Shown: positions 16,429 to 25,260, counted from the stretch's first letter. The stretch: 29,009 nucleotides of DNA from JAFGKK01 sp964521085 (GCA_964521085.1 CAZFPL010000037.1:1-29009), one strand, 5' to 3'. The notes: generated from the sequence alone by a model not told the origin. Program-made: numbers and translations.

Positions 16429-16434
16429 ATTATA
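16429..16434 (-). promoter_or_regulatory. -10 box at the start of the two-domain lipoprotein gene
   Basis: A perfect TATAAT on the minus strand ends six bases before the ATG at 16422, so transcription would begin at or next to the start codon. There is no Shine-Dalgarno and no convincing -35 box. Confidence 0.45.
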
Positions 16435-16606
16435 CCTGAAGGTGATTCGCAAAGCGGAGTATTCCGAGACGACGGTCCACTTTGGATGCGTTCCGGAATG
16501 ATCCGGCGATGCAAGAGACGGATTGGATGCTTGCATTCTGACGATGCGGTGGTAGACTATTCCGGATGGCTGCTGATGTGTCGCCGAGACCGTCGCAGGA
16601 GGATGG

Positions 16607-17008
16607 ATGGCCGCAGCGCGCATTTTGTGCATCGACGATGAAAAAGAAATCATCGATCTGATCCGTCTGATCCTGGGACGGAAGGGATACGAAGTGGTCG
16701 GCGCCATCGGCGGCGAAGCAGGCCTCGCGCAGGCGCGTTCTTGGAAACCCGATCTGGTTCTCCTGGACCTGATGATGCCGGATATGGACGGCTGGGAAGT
16801 CTTCCACCGTCTCCGGGCGGATGAAGCCCTGGCCAAGGTTCCGGTTATAGTTGTCACCGCCCGCGCCCAGAGTATCGACCGGGTGCTCGGGCTGCATGTC
16901 GCCCGCGTGAACGATTACATCTCCAAGCCGTTTACCCCGCAGGATTTGGTCGAGAGCGTGGAGCGGGTGCTGGCCATCCGGTTTGCCAGCAGGCTGCCGC
17001 CGGAGTAA
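16607..17008 (+). CDS. Single-domain response regulator (CheY-like receiver)
   Basis: The 133-residue protein is a stand-alone receiver domain. The acidic pocket is Asp10-Asp11 (CIDDE), the phosphorylation site Asp54 (LLDLMMPDMDG), the switch Thr84 (VVTAR) and the conserved Lys107 (SKPF). There is no output domain, so it acts through partner proteins. No histidine kinase is in the window, so it is an orphan here. It diverges from the lipoprotein gene; a weak promoter (TTGCAT, 16 bases, TAGACT at 16553-16558) lies upstream. Confidence 0.95.
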   Translation: MAAARILCIDDEKEIIDLIRLILGRKGYEVVGAIGGEAGLAQARSWKPDLVLLDLMMPDMDGWEVFHRLRADEALAKVPVIVVTARAQSIDRVLGLHVARVNDYISKPFTPQDLVESVERVLAIRFASRLPPE

Positions 17009-17037
17009 TCCGGCCGGCTTCCGGAAGAAAAACGCAG

Positions 17038-17060
17038 GCGCGCCTTTAACGGCGCGCTTT
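17038..17060 (+). terminator. Weak terminator-like hairpin
   Basis: GCGCGCC-TTTAAC-GGCGCGC forms a seven-base-pair GC stem followed by only TTT. It lies 30 bases after the response regulator stop. Confidence 0.5.
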
Positions 17061-17069
17061 GATTGAGGG

Positions 17070-17483
17070 ATGATGCACGAAGCGGAACTCATACGATCAT
17101 GCGGCCGGACGGCCGCGGCGCGGATCGCGCCGGGGGGCGCAGAGCTGGCCCGGCGGATCCGGATGTGCCGCGGATTCGGCGCAAAATTCCTCGGCCTGAT
17201 GTTCCGGCGGAGCTTGGCCGAAGAGGAAGGCGCACTGCTCGTATATAACCGGCCTTCGAAAGTGGAAACGTCCATCCATATGTTCTTCGTTCCGTTTCCC
17301 CTCGGAGTCTTCTGGCTGGATGCACGGGGAGCGGTGGTCGACCGGGTTCGCGCACTTCCCTGGCGGCCGTATTACGCATCCACCGTCCCGGCGTGCTACG
17401 TTCTCGAATTGCATCCACGCGCGCTGGAGTTTCTGCAGATCGGAGACCGGGTTGAATTTTATGAAGCGGATCCTCTTCGTTAG
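17070..17483 (+). CDS. DUF192 family protein
   Basis: The 137-residue protein has the DUF192 pattern: FLGLMFRRSLAEEEGALLVY, then SIHMFFVPFPLGVFWLDARG, then ACYVLELHPRALE. The family forms a small beta-barrel, often exported or near membrane genes, without a known activity. No clear signal peptide is seen here. The last 23 bases overlap the start of the downstream LysM/M23 gene in another frame, implying coupled translation. The true start could be the second ATG two codons in. Confidence 0.85.
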   Translation: MMHEAELIRSCGRTAAARIAPGGAELARRIRMCRGFGAKFLGLMFRRSLAEEEGALLVYNRPSKVETSIHMFFVPFPLGVFWLDARGAVVDRVRALPWRPYYASTVPACYVLELHPRALEFLQIGDRVEFYEADPLR

Positions 17484-18846
17484 CCTGATTCTGATCCCGG
17501 TCCTGTTGCGGACTCCCGTCTCACGGGCGCAGGTCGACGGGCCGGTGTACATTGTCCTGGAAGGGGATTCCTACTGGGCTATCGCCGACTCGTTCAAGGT
17601 GACGATCCCAGACCTGCTGGCCGCCAACGGATTCACGCAGAATCACATCATCAACCCGGGCGACCGCCTTGTCATCCCCGGCTATGAGGGTATCCATGGC
17701 ATCCTCTCCGCCCGAACGGTGGAATTGGGCGAAACGGTGGCGACGCTTTCGCTTCGCACCGGCATTCCCGAGGAAACCCTTCTGCGATTGAACCGCCTGG
17801 TAAATCCGAATCGGTTGTTCGCCGGACAAGTGTTGATTGTCGTCGAACCGGAAGAAGGATCGGCGGAGCTGACGCGCTGGGAGACCGGCCGGACCCTCTC
17901 GCTCTCGACGGGCACACCGCTATTAGCGCTGGCGGCCGCGGAAGGGAAAAATCCGTGGGAACTGACCGGCATCAACAACCTTTCCTCCGCGGCCGATCAA
18001 TTTACCGGACAGACACTCCTCGTCGTCGGCGGAGACCAACCGCTGCGTGCGTGGCCGGATCCCGTGAACAACATCCAGTTCAAGTCCCTGCCGCTGGTCC
18101 AGGGGATGACCGGCGAAGCCACCCTTTCGCTTTCGCAGGAGGCGCGGGTGGAAGGGACTCTCGGCGATTATGTTCTGCATTTCCAGGCGTGGGAAGGAAA
18201 GTGGGTGACGCTTCAGGGAATCCATGCCCAAGCCAAACCGCAAACCTATCCTTTCACGCTGACCCTTACGCTTGCCGACGGCCGCACCGTTTTCTTTCAA
18301 CAAGACGTGCTGGTGATCAGCGGAAAGTACCCGATGGAACCCGATTTGAAAGTCCCCCCGGAGACGCTGGATCCCGAAACCATCGCGTCGGAATCCGAGC
18401 AGGTCCGGTCGATCGTCTCCCCCGTCACCGAAGAGCGGTATTGGAGCGGTTTGTTCCTCGTGCCCGCCACCAAAGGGATCACGTCGCTGTTCGGAAACCG
18501 CCGCAGTTATAACAACGGTTCGTATTATTCCTTCCACTCGGGAGTGGATTATGCCGGCCGCGAAAAGGATCCGATCTATGCGCCGGCCGCGGGCAGGGTG
18601 ATCTTCGCCGGGCCGCTGACCATTTGCGGGAATACGACGATTATCGACCACGGCTGGGGCGTCTACTCCCGCTTCTGCCATCAGCACACGATCAAAGTCC
18701 AACTCGGCGAGATGGTCCAACCCGGCCAGGAAATCGGTTTAATCGGACGCACCGGCCGGGTGGACGGTCCGCATCTGCATTGGGAAATATGGGTCGGCGG
18801 AATTCAGGTAAATCCACTAACATGGCTGGAAGTAGTTTTTCCATAA
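17461..18846 (+). CDS. Secreted LysM-repeat M23 peptidase
   Basis: About 461 residues from the ATG at 17461. A signal peptide (FVSLILIPVLLRTPVSRAQ) is followed by three LysM-like repeats: YIVLEGDSYWAIADSF with INPGDRLVIPG, VELGETVATLSLRTGIP with LFAGQVLIV, and a third, more divergent copy. The C-terminal domain is an M23 zinc endopeptidase: FHSGVDYAG supplies His and Asp, and GPHLHWE supplies the HxH ligands. M23 enzymes cut peptide cross-links in peptidoglycan, and LysM binds GlcNAc-containing glycan. With the nearby amidase lipoprotein it suggests a wall-remodelling set. The start overlaps the DUF192 gene. Confidence 0.93.
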   Translation: MKRILFVSLILIPVLLRTPVSRAQVDGPVYIVLEGDSYWAIADSFKVTIPDLLAANGFTQNHIINPGDRLVIPGYEGIHGILSARTVELGETVATLSLRTGIPEETLLRLNRLVNPNRLFAGQVLIVVEPEEGSAELTRWETGRTLSLSTGTPLLALAAAEGKNPWELTGINNLSSAADQFTGQTLLVVGGDQPLRAWPDPVNNIQFKSLPLVQGMTGEATLSLSQEARVEGTLGDYVLHFQAWEGKWVTLQGIHAQAKPQTYPFTLTLTLADGRTVFFQQDVLVISGKYPMEPDLKVPPETLDPETIASESEQVRSIVSPVTEERYWSGLFLVPATKGITSLFGNRRSYNNGSYYSFHSGVDYAGREKDPIYAPAAGRVIFAGPLTICGNTTIIDHGWGVYSRFCHQHTIKVQLGEMVQPGQEIGLIGRTGRVDGPHLHWEIWVGGIQVNPLTWLEVVFP

Positions 18847-18973
18847 AACCGCCTATCCCTAGTTAATACCTCCGATTTCGATTCTCCCCTGGATAACAAT
18901 CCCCAGACCTCGATCGACCGGCATTCGGACCGGTTTTGCGCCCCATTATTCCGTTTGGGCTGTGAGCGTTCCA

Positions 18974-18979
18974 TATAAT
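18974..18979 (+). promoter_or_regulatory. -10 box before the GT-C-like gene
   Basis: A perfect TATAAT lies about 90 bases before the GTG start at 19069, within a 222-base intergenic gap (18847-19068) that otherwise shows no gene. No matching -35 box was found. Confidence 0.4.
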
Positions 18980-19068
18980 GATTATGGGGCAGGCCATCAG
19001 GCTCTTCCATCTGACGTTGTCAAAGCAGCCACGATTTTGGTAGGCATACCTCGAAAGGCGAAAACACC

Positions 19069-20952
19069 GTGGAAGCAAAAGACTCGTATTCATTTCCGGT
19101 CTACCATCGCATCGGGCAGGCGGTCCGTCCCGTCATCGCCTCGCGCTGGTGGATCGTCTTCATCCTGATCGTCGCCGCCCTCCTGTATGCCCCCGTCCTT
19201 TTTGCGGGCTTCTTTCAGGATGATTACGGTTTCCGCCTTCAATTCTCCCCGGAGGCCTATGAAAAGATGGGCACGTCCGCGGAGATTTTCCAGAATAACA
19301 CGCTGAACTTATACGGTTTTTCGTGGGATACGTCGACCCGGTTTGCCCTTACACAAGATAAGGGGATCCTCCCTTGGTGGGCCGACGACCAGATTAAGAC
19401 CAATTTCTTCCGGCCGCTTTCTTCGCTCACGCTGGCAATCGATTTCATACTATGGCCGGACTCCTCCTTTCTGATGCACTTGCACAGCCTGTTGTGGTTC
19501 GGCCTGTTTCTCTTCCTCGCCTACCGGTTGTATAAAAGCGTCTCCGGCGGCGCCGCCGTAGCCGGGATCAGCATCCTTCTCCTCGCCGTGGATGACGTGT
19601 TCACAGGTCCGGCGGGCTGGCTCAGCAACCGGCACGCCGTGATCGCCATGGTCTTCTGCGTTCTCTGTGTGTGGCAATACCACCTGGGTGTGTCGAAGCA
19701 AAAATGGACTTACATCGCCGGGGCGTGCGGCGCATACGCGCTGGCCCTGTTCACCTCGGAGATGGGGCTGGTTACCTTCGCCTACCTCTTTGCCTATATG
19801 CTGGTCCTGGACCGCGATACATGGCTTGGCAGGATCAAACGGATCGCCCCGTTTATCTTGATGACGGTGGCCTGGCGGTTGGTTTATACGGGATTGGGCT
19901 ATGGAGCTACGGGAACTCTGCTCTACATTGATCCGATCCTGAACCCGGTCGATTTCATCGCGCAGCTGATCACCCGCTTACCGGTGCTCCTGTTCAGCGC
20001 CATCGGGCTGCCGGTGGTCGAGTTGGTCCTCGCCTTCTCGCCGCAGGCGATGGCGGTTCTGGCCGCGATCTGCTTGATTCCCATCGGGCTCTTTGTGTGG
20101 GCCGTCTGGCCCGTCTTGAAGGCGCATCGAACTTCGCTCTTCTGGTTCATCGGGATGCTGATCGCCGTCATCCCGATCGTTCCAGCCATCCCCCAAAACC
20201 GCAATCTCGGTCTTGTCAGCCTCGGCGTGATGGGGTTCGCCGGGCAGCTTTTGGTCGATGTCGCCACCGCCAAGAGGCCGGGGCCGCTGACCGCTTTCCA
20301 GCGGATCCTGCTGAGGATGGCCACGCCCGTCCTTTTGATCATGTATCTCGTCTTTTCCCCGATTGTGGTGCTGACCAACCCGGCATCCGCGCGCACGATG
20401 GCGGAGAGGCAAACCAAGCTGGCGGCGTTCGGAAGCGACCCGGCCCTGGCCGGGCAGCATCTCTACGTGATCAACCCGCCCTGCACGATGGCTTACATCC
20501 CCGGCATGCTCGAGCGGCTGTTCACCGACCTGCCCTTCCCCGCTTCGATCAACTACCTCACGTCCGGATTCGCGCCCGTAACGATCGAGCGGGTGGATGA
20601 CCGGACGATCGTCGTGACGCCGGAGGGCGGTTACACGCCGCTGCCCGGCGCGATTTTCGACGACGCCACCGGGACGATGACGGAAATCCACTTGGAGAAC
20701 GTGTACCGCGCGCTCGACGAAAACTTCTACAACCCGCGCAACCCGGTGCGCGTCGGCGATGTGATCGCCTTGAGCGAGGTGACGATTGAGATTACTGAAA
20801 TGACCAGCGATGGGAGGATTGCCCAGGCGAAATTCACCTTTGCCCATCCCCTGGAAGACAACCGGTACGTATGGCTGCTGTGGAACGAAAGCACAACAGC
20901 CTATGAGAGAGTCACGATGCCTGTGGTTGGAGAGGCTAGGGTCTTTTCCTAA
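19069..20952 (+). CDS. Polytopic membrane protein, GT-C glycosyltransferase-like
   Basis: The 627-residue protein starts at GTG 19069, with AAAGG about 11 bases upstream. Around ten or eleven hydrophobic segments cover residues 27-440, followed by a soluble C-terminal part of about 180 residues. The first external loop carries FFQDDYGFR with an Asp-Asp pair (51-52), as in GT-C glycosyltransferases that use polyprenyl-phosphate sugars, and NFFRPLSSL follows. The C-terminal part (VNPPCTMAYIPGMLE and later beta-rich sequence) matches no family I can name. A sugar-transfer role in surface glycan synthesis is plausible but not proven. Confidence 0.7.
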   Translation: MEAKDSYSFPVYHRIGQAVRPVIASRWWIVFILIVAALLYAPVLFAGFFQDDYGFRLQFSPEAYEKMGTSAEIFQNNTLNLYGFSWDTSTRFALTQDKGILPWWADDQIKTNFFRPLSSLTLAIDFILWPDSSFLMHLHSLLWFGLFLFLAYRLYKSVSGGAAVAGISILLLAVDDVFTGPAGWLSNRHAVIAMVFCVLCVWQYHLGVSKQKWTYIAGACGAYALALFTSEMGLVTFAYLFAYMLVLDRDTWLGRIKRIAPFILMTVAWRLVYTGLGYGATGTLLYIDPILNPVDFIAQLITRLPVLLFSAIGLPVVELVLAFSPQAMAVLAAICLIPIGLFVWAVWPVLKAHRTSLFWFIGMLIAVIPIVPAIPQNRNLGLVSLGVMGFAGQLLVDVATAKRPGPLTAFQRILLRMATPVLLIMYLVFSPIVVLTNPASARTMAERQTKLAAFGSDPALAGQHLYVINPPCTMAYIPGMLERLFTDLPFPASINYLTSGFAPVTIERVDDRTIVVTPEGGYTPLPGAIFDDATGTMTEIHLENVYRALDENFYNPRNPVRVGDVIALSEVTIEITEMTSDGRIAQAKFTFAHPLEDNRYVWLLWNESTTAYERVTMPVVGEARVFS

Positions 20953-21107
20953 TTCGAAGACCAAGATGCCGGCGGCTGCGGTGATGCTGAAGGGCACCTT
21001 AGGACCGGCCGCCCTGCGTACGTCGATGGAGGAAAGAGGCAGTTGGAAATTCTGGAGGCCGCATAGCCGTTCTCGTGGTGACCGTTCAAACGCAAGGAGA
21101 AATTGCG

Positions 21108-21941
21108 ATGCAAGTAAAAAATAATGCTCAATCAAGTATGACTACAAAAACACTCATTTCTTTCCTGGCGCTTACCTTCGGATTGACCTGGGGTATAGCC
21201 GCCCTCTACATCCTATTCACGGACCCGCTCGTTGCCATCTTTGGCGAGATTAGTATCCGCAACCCGCTATTCATACTTGCTGTGTATTCGCCGGGTTTTG
21301 CCGCCGTGTTCCTGGTTTGGCGACAGTACGGTTTTAAAGGTTTGCGCAGTTTCTTCCGGCGGCTGACCTTGTGGCGCGCCTCCCGGTATTGGTGGCTGTT
21401 CCTGATCCTGGGCATTCCTGCAATCATGTACGCCGGAGCCGCGATCAAAGGGACATTCAGCAACCCGTTTCCCTTCTCCCCCTGGTACCAGGTGCTTTCG
21501 GCACTGGCGATTGCTTCGTTCCTCGGCCCCATCGAGGAGTTTGGATGGCGTGGACTTGCTCTGCCTCTGCTGCAACGCAGGTTCGCTCCAATATGGGCCG
21601 GCCTTATTCTCGGCATCATCTGGGCAGTTTGGCATATCCCCGCTTTCCTGATAGGCGGAACACCCCAGAGCGCCTGGTCCTTCGCTCCCTACTTCGCTGG
21701 CGTTATCGCTAGTTCCATCATCCTGACAGCTTTGTTCAATGATTCTCGTGGCAGCCTCTTATTCGCCGTCTTGATCCATTTCCAGATGAATAACCCCATT
21801 TGGCCCGATGCCCAGCCCTGGGACAACCTCTTGCTTGCCATCGCTGCCGTCATCATCGTATGGCTGAACCGGCGCACGATGTTCCAGCGCGGTTCCGGCG
21901 TTACCGGCATCCTTATGCCGGCACAAGGAGATATCGTATGA
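21108..21941 (+). CDS. CPBP family intramembrane metalloprotease (Abi-like)
   Basis: About 277 residues from the ATG at 21108, with AAGGAGA eight bases upstream. The CPBP (CAAX protease and bacteriocin-processing) motifs are present: the Glu-Glu pair 143-144 and Arg148 in IEEFGWRGL, AVWHIPAFL with the first His, and a late FAVLIHFQMNN. Seven or eight hydrophobic segments. Family members cleave substrates in the membrane and are often linked to peptide export or self-immunity. The stop overlaps the ABC ATPase start (ATGA), making a three-gene operon. Confidence 0.93.
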   Translation: MQVKNNAQSSMTTKTLISFLALTFGLTWGIAALYILFTDPLVAIFGEISIRNPLFILAVYSPGFAAVFLVWRQYGFKGLRSFFRRLTLWRASRYWWLFLILGIPAIMYAGAAIKGTFSNPFPFSPWYQVLSALAIASFLGPIEEFGWRGLALPLLQRRFAPIWAGLILGIIWAVWHIPAFLIGGTPQSAWSFAPYFAGVIASSIILTALFNDSRGSLLFAVLIHFQMNNPIWPDAQPWDNLLLAIAAVIIVWLNRRTMFQRGSGVTGILMPAQGDIV

Positions 21942-22888
21942 CTCAATCCATCCCTTCGAATTTCAACGGAGTGAATAGGACGGTCGTTCTCGCAGAAAAA
22001 ATACGCAAGACGTATGGGAAAGTCGTGGCCGTGGAAGACGTATCGTTCGAGATCCGGCAGGGTGAAATATTCGGGATGGTCGGCCCGAACGGTGCGGGAA
22101 AAACCACCACGATCGAGTGTTGCGAGGGCCTGCGCCGTCCGGACGGCGGAACCCTGCGGGTGCTGGGGCTCGATCCGCAGGCGGACGGCAATGCGCTCCG
22201 CAAGCGGACCGGCGTCCAGTTGCAGTCGGCGGCGCTTCCGCCGCGGATGAAGGTTTGGGAGGCGCTCGATCTTTTTAGCGCCTTCTACGAAAAGCCGGCG
22301 GAATGGAAATCGCTGCTGGACCGGATGGGCCTGGCGGAGAAGCGCAACACCTATGTCTCCAACCTTTCCGGCGGACAGAAGCAGCGGTTATTCATCGCCC
22401 TGTCGCTCCTCAACGATCCGGAACTGGTTTTTCTGGACGAACTGACGACCGGCCTGGATCCCCAAGCCCGGCGCGCGATGTGGGACCTGGTGCGGGATAT
22501 CCGCGGGAAGGGAAAGACGGTTTTCCTGACAACCCACTTCATGGAGGAAGCGGAGCGGCTTTGCGACCGGGTGGCCATCCTCGACCATGGCCGGATCATC
22601 GCGCTGGATACGCCGCAGAACTTGGTCCGTGGATTGAATGCGGAAAACCGCGTGGTCTTTCTCACGGAGGACCCCCTCCCGGCGGATTCGCTTAAGGCGG
22701 TGCCGGGTGTGGTGCGCGTGGATCGCACGGAGGACCGGGTGGTCGTCTACGGCCGCGGCGACACGCTGGTGGGCGGAGTGGTGAACGCGCTGGGAGCGAA
22801 GGGGATCCGCTACCGCGACCTGCGCACCGAGCAGCCGACACTCGATGATGTCTTTCTTACCCTGACCGGACGCGAACTGAGGGATTGA
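21938..22888 (+). CDS. ABC transporter ATP-binding protein (drug/ABC-2 type)
   Basis: About 316 residues from the ATG at 21938, with AAGGAG upstream. It has Walker A GPNGAGKTTT (49-58), the signature LSGGQKQR, Walker B LVFLDE followed by LTTGLDP (usually PTTGLDP, so Pro is Leu here), and the switch His in FLTTHFMEEA. The C-terminal 80 residues match the extra domain of DrrA/CcmA-type ATPases. It is coupled by overlap to the CPBP gene and followed nine bases later by the permease. Confidence 0.96.
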   Translation: MTQSIPSNFNGVNRTVVLAEKIRKTYGKVVAVEDVSFEIRQGEIFGMVGPNGAGKTTTIECCEGLRRPDGGTLRVLGLDPQADGNALRKRTGVQLQSAALPPRMKVWEALDLFSAFYEKPAEWKSLLDRMGLAEKRNTYVSNLSGGQKQRLFIALSLLNDPELVFLDELTTGLDPQARRAMWDLVRDIRGKGKTVFLTTHFMEEAERLCDRVAILDHGRIIALDTPQNLVRGLNAENRVVFLTEDPLPADSLKAVPGVVRVDRTEDRVVVYGRGDTLVGGVVNALGAKGIRYRDLRTEQPTLDDVFLTLTGRELRD

Positions 22889-22897
22889 GGAGGAACT

Positions 22898-23641
22898 ATG
22901 CGCGCATTATGGAAACTCACGATTAATCAGATCAAACTCTATCTTCGCGAACCGATCGCGCTCTTCTTCACCCTCGCGTACGCGCCGATGATGCTGGTGC
23001 TGTTCGGTTCGATCTACGGCAACGAGCCGGCTGAAATGTTCGGCGGGCGCGGGACGGTGGATGTGTCGGTTCCGGCCTACATCGGCCTGATCATCATCAG
23101 CGTGGGATTGATGAGCATCCCGATTGCCACTTCCAGCAGCCGCGAAGCCGGCGTCCTGCGCCGCTTCCGCGTCACGCCGCTTTCTCCGGCTCTTTACCTG
23201 ATTTCCGACGTATTGGTGTATTTCCTGATGACTCTGATCGGGGTGATTCTCCTGGTGCTGGTCGGAAAATTCGGCTACGCCATGCGGTTTGACGGAAATT
23301 GGTTGAGCGTGCTGGCCGGTTTCAGCCTGAGCGCCCTGGCAATGTTCACCTGTGGATACCTGATCGCAGGCCTTGCGCCGACCGCCCGGATCGCCCAGAC
23401 GGTGGGGATGGTGATCGCCTTTCCGATGATGTTCCTTTCCGGAGCGACAATTCCCCTCGTAATCCTGCCGGAAGGCGTCCGCACGGTCAGCAAGTTCCTC
23501 CCCGTCACCTACGTGGTCACATTGATGCAGGGATTGTGGAAAGGCGATGCCTGGAGCGGCCATCTCACCGAAGTGGTCGTGCTGGTGTGCGTGCTGGCGG
23601 CGGGCGTCATCCTTTCGACGAAAACCTTCCGCTGGGAATGA
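22898..23641 (+). CDS. ABC-2 type transporter permease
   Basis: The 247-residue protein has about six hydrophobic segments. The phrase SSREAGVLRRFRVTPLSP is the conserved cytoplasmic loop of ABC-2 permeases, and FPMMFLSGATIPL with LPVTYVV is the C-terminal signature. GAGGAA precedes the ATG. It forms a complete exporter with the preceding ATPase; the cargo (drug, lipid or peptide) is unknown. Confidence 0.94.
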   Translation: MRALWKLTINQIKLYLREPIALFFTLAYAPMMLVLFGSIYGNEPAEMFGGRGTVDVSVPAYIGLIIISVGLMSIPIATSSSREAGVLRRFRVTPLSPALYLISDVLVYFLMTLIGVILLVLVGKFGYAMRFDGNWLSVLAGFSLSALAMFTCGYLIAGLAPTARIAQTVGMVIAFPMMFLSGATIPLVILPEGVRTVSKFLPVTYVVTLMQGLWKGDAWSGHLTEVVVLVCVLAAGVILSTKTFRWE

Positions 23642-23756
23642 TCCACGTGGATGTCGGTTGTATTCTTTTGCCTGCGCCGGGCTGTTGCGCGGAGCGGGCT
23701 TGATAGAATGCCATCTACTACGAGCCAGGCGGATTATCATTATTAAGAGAGTTTTT

Positions 23757-23813
23757 ATGAATGCAAAACAGGAAGTCACCAAGGAATATTTTTATCCCGC
23801 TTTCGCGGGATGA
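23757..23813 (+). pseudogene. Displaced 5' end of the acyltransferase gene
   Basis: A start codon followed by MNAKQEVTKEYFY then runs into the palindromic element and stops at TGA 23811-23813 after 18 residues. The composition and spacing suggest it was the original N-terminus of the acyltransferase: after the element the downstream frame resumes with HSFDLIRVAAML, the expected first membrane helix. A possible -10 box (TAGAAT, 23704-23709) precedes it. The 23642-23756 stretch contains no other gene; ATCCACGTGGAT at 23641-23652 is a short palindrome without a T-run. Confidence 0.55.
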
Positions 23814-23889
23814 TGAATACCCCGCAGCTTGCTGCGCAGTTCTTGGGGGTTGCGCACCTTGATACCGCGCGGCTTGCCACGCGGTCATT
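23794..23889. repeat. Palindromic mini-element with three hairpins
   Basis: About 95 bases composed of three consecutive hairpins: ATCCCGC-TTTC-GCGGGAT (23794-23811), CGCAG-CTTG-CTGCG (23823-23836) and ACCGCG-C-GGC-TT-GCC-A-CGCGGT (23864-23885). The segment GATGAATACC at 23812 resembles the reverse complement of GGTCATTCATTC at 23883, suggesting terminal inverted repeats. It has no coding capacity, consistent with a REP- or MITE-like element moved by a transposase elsewhere. Exact ends are uncertain. Confidence 0.6.
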
Positions 23890-23919
23890 CATTCTTTTGA
23901 TTTAATCCGGGTAGCCGCA

Positions 23920-25071
23920 ATGCTCGGGGTAATTTTCTATCATACCGCAGCGGCCTATAGCTATTTATCACCGTATTGGCCCGTGCAAGACGGGCAAAAT
24001 ATTATGGGTGATGGACTGCGGGCGCTTCTTGTCGTCTTTATCATGCCCTTTTTCTTTTTTATCGCCGGATACTTTGTCCTGCCTTCGCTTCGGAAAAATT
24101 CCTTGCTGAATTTTATCGGAAGCAAAATTAAAAGACTTGGAGGTTATTGGATCTTTATTGTCTTCATCGTCCTTCCGTTTTTTAATTCGAAATCGATTCC
24201 ATTCACAGGGAGTTATTTCGATTATTGGATAAATTCCCTATCCCAGTTCCGGAACATTCAAGTCGGCCCATTATTACACGGCCTCTATAACAATATGCAT
24301 TTTTGGTTCATCTCCCTTTTGTTCTATGTGTATATTCTTTTTGGGGTGATGTATCGATTGGCCGGTGCATTCCGTAAGAAAAAGCCCATAAATCCAATCG
24401 ATGGGAAATTAACATTATCGAATTTGCTGATGTTCGGCGCATTAACCTTTTCGGTAGATTGCTTGTTTACCGCATTATTTCCTGATGCGAATTGGGTTAT
24501 TGTTCCCAATATTATCCAATTTAATATCAATCAGCTGCCGACCATGATTTTGTATTTTGGATTCGGGATGTATGCACGGAATCAGGAATGGTTCAGCAGG
24601 AATGAGTTACCCCTTAAACTTCACCAATGGCTGTCTGTTGCTTTCCTGTTCACATTGGGTTATTTTCTTCTCGGGCGGGAATTCTTCAGGAATATCGCCG
24701 TTTCAAACACCCTATCGCCGTTGTTTTTATTGTGCTTTTCCTTCCTCCGATCGTTTTTACTATTATCCTACCTGATGATGTTTTTATCTTTGGCGTTCGC
24801 TTATTGTAGTAGAAAAAACAAGGTATTACATGAATTGGCGGATGTTTCGTATGAGATCTACCTGGTGCATATGATTATCGTCGTAGCCTTTCAAATGATG
24901 TTCGCAGGTTTCACATCCATTCCGGCGCCGGTAAAAATCATTGTCGTATTCCTGCTTTCAACCATGACGAGTTATCTCTTGGCAAAATTTACACTCCATA
25001 AATTTCCAAAAGCAAGCGCGGTCGCAATGTTTATTCTGTTCCTGGTAATGCCCCTTATCTTCAATCGATAA
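23920..25071 (+). CDS. Acyltransferase 3 family membrane protein, N-terminally truncated
   Basis: A 383-residue frame of the acyltransferase-3 (OafA/NolL-like) family, integral membrane enzymes that O-acylate sugars and lipids. The His of VIFYHTAA, FIMPFFFFIAGYF, FWFISLLFYVY and the late DVSYEIYLVHMIIV match the family. The usual first-helix DxxR motif lies just upstream, in frame, as HSFDLIRVAA (23890-23919), but no ATG, GTG or TTG precedes it before an in-frame TGA at 23860-23862. The first usable start therefore omits it. The gene is clearly more AT-rich than its neighbours, suggesting horizontal origin. It is probably a non-functional or impaired remnant. Confidence 0.8.
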   Translation: MLGVIFYHTAAAYSYLSPYWPVQDGQNIMGDGLRALLVVFIMPFFFFIAGYFVLPSLRKNSLLNFIGSKIKRLGGYWIFIVFIVLPFFNSKSIPFTGSYFDYWINSLSQFRNIQVGPLLHGLYNNMHFWFISLLFYVYILFGVMYRLAGAFRKKKPINPIDGKLTLSNLLMFGALTFSVDCLFTALFPDANWVIVPNIIQFNINQLPTMILYFGFGMYARNQEWFSRNELPLKLHQWLSVAFLFTLGYFLLGREFFRNIAVSNTLSPLFLLCFSFLRSFLLLSYLMMFLSLAFAYCSRKNKVLHELADVSYEIYLVHMIIVVAFQMMFAGFTSIPAPVKIIVVFLLSTMTSYLLAKFTLHKFPKASAVAMFILFLVMPLIFNR

Positions 25072-25184
25072 ATGATATTTCGGATTTGCCCCTGAAAAAA
25101 TGAGAAATTCCGCTTGATGTTAAGTCCAAAGGAAATCGGCTGCGGAAAGACCCGAGGGGAGATTCAAGAGGCGCCATTTGTTTT

Positions 25185-25223
25185 TCGGTGAAATCCGTTT
25201 ATTCGGTGTTTTCCGTGTACAAT
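25185..25223 (+). promoter_or_regulatory. Degenerate CCGTG repeat and -10 box upstream of homoserine dehydrogenase
   Basis: The 25072-25260 gap holds a loosely periodic run of TTCGGTG, TCCGTTT, TTCGGTG and TTCCGTG units at about ten-base spacing, then TACAAT (25218-25223), a plausible -10 box about 38 bases before the ATG. The repeat units resemble those of the inverted repeat at 81-169. Confidence 0.4.
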
Positions 25224-25260
25224 TCCCTCTGCTAACTTCATCTCTCCGGAAAATTATTTC

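Noticed and set aside
16423..16857. N-terminal extension of the deacetylase/amidase protein to 16857
   Set aside because: The extension runs antisense to the response regulator and is low-complexity. The start at 16422 gives a proper lipoprotein signal.
23641..23652. ATCCACGTGGAT palindrome after the ABC permease as a terminator
   Set aside because: The stem is only six base pairs and no T-run follows.
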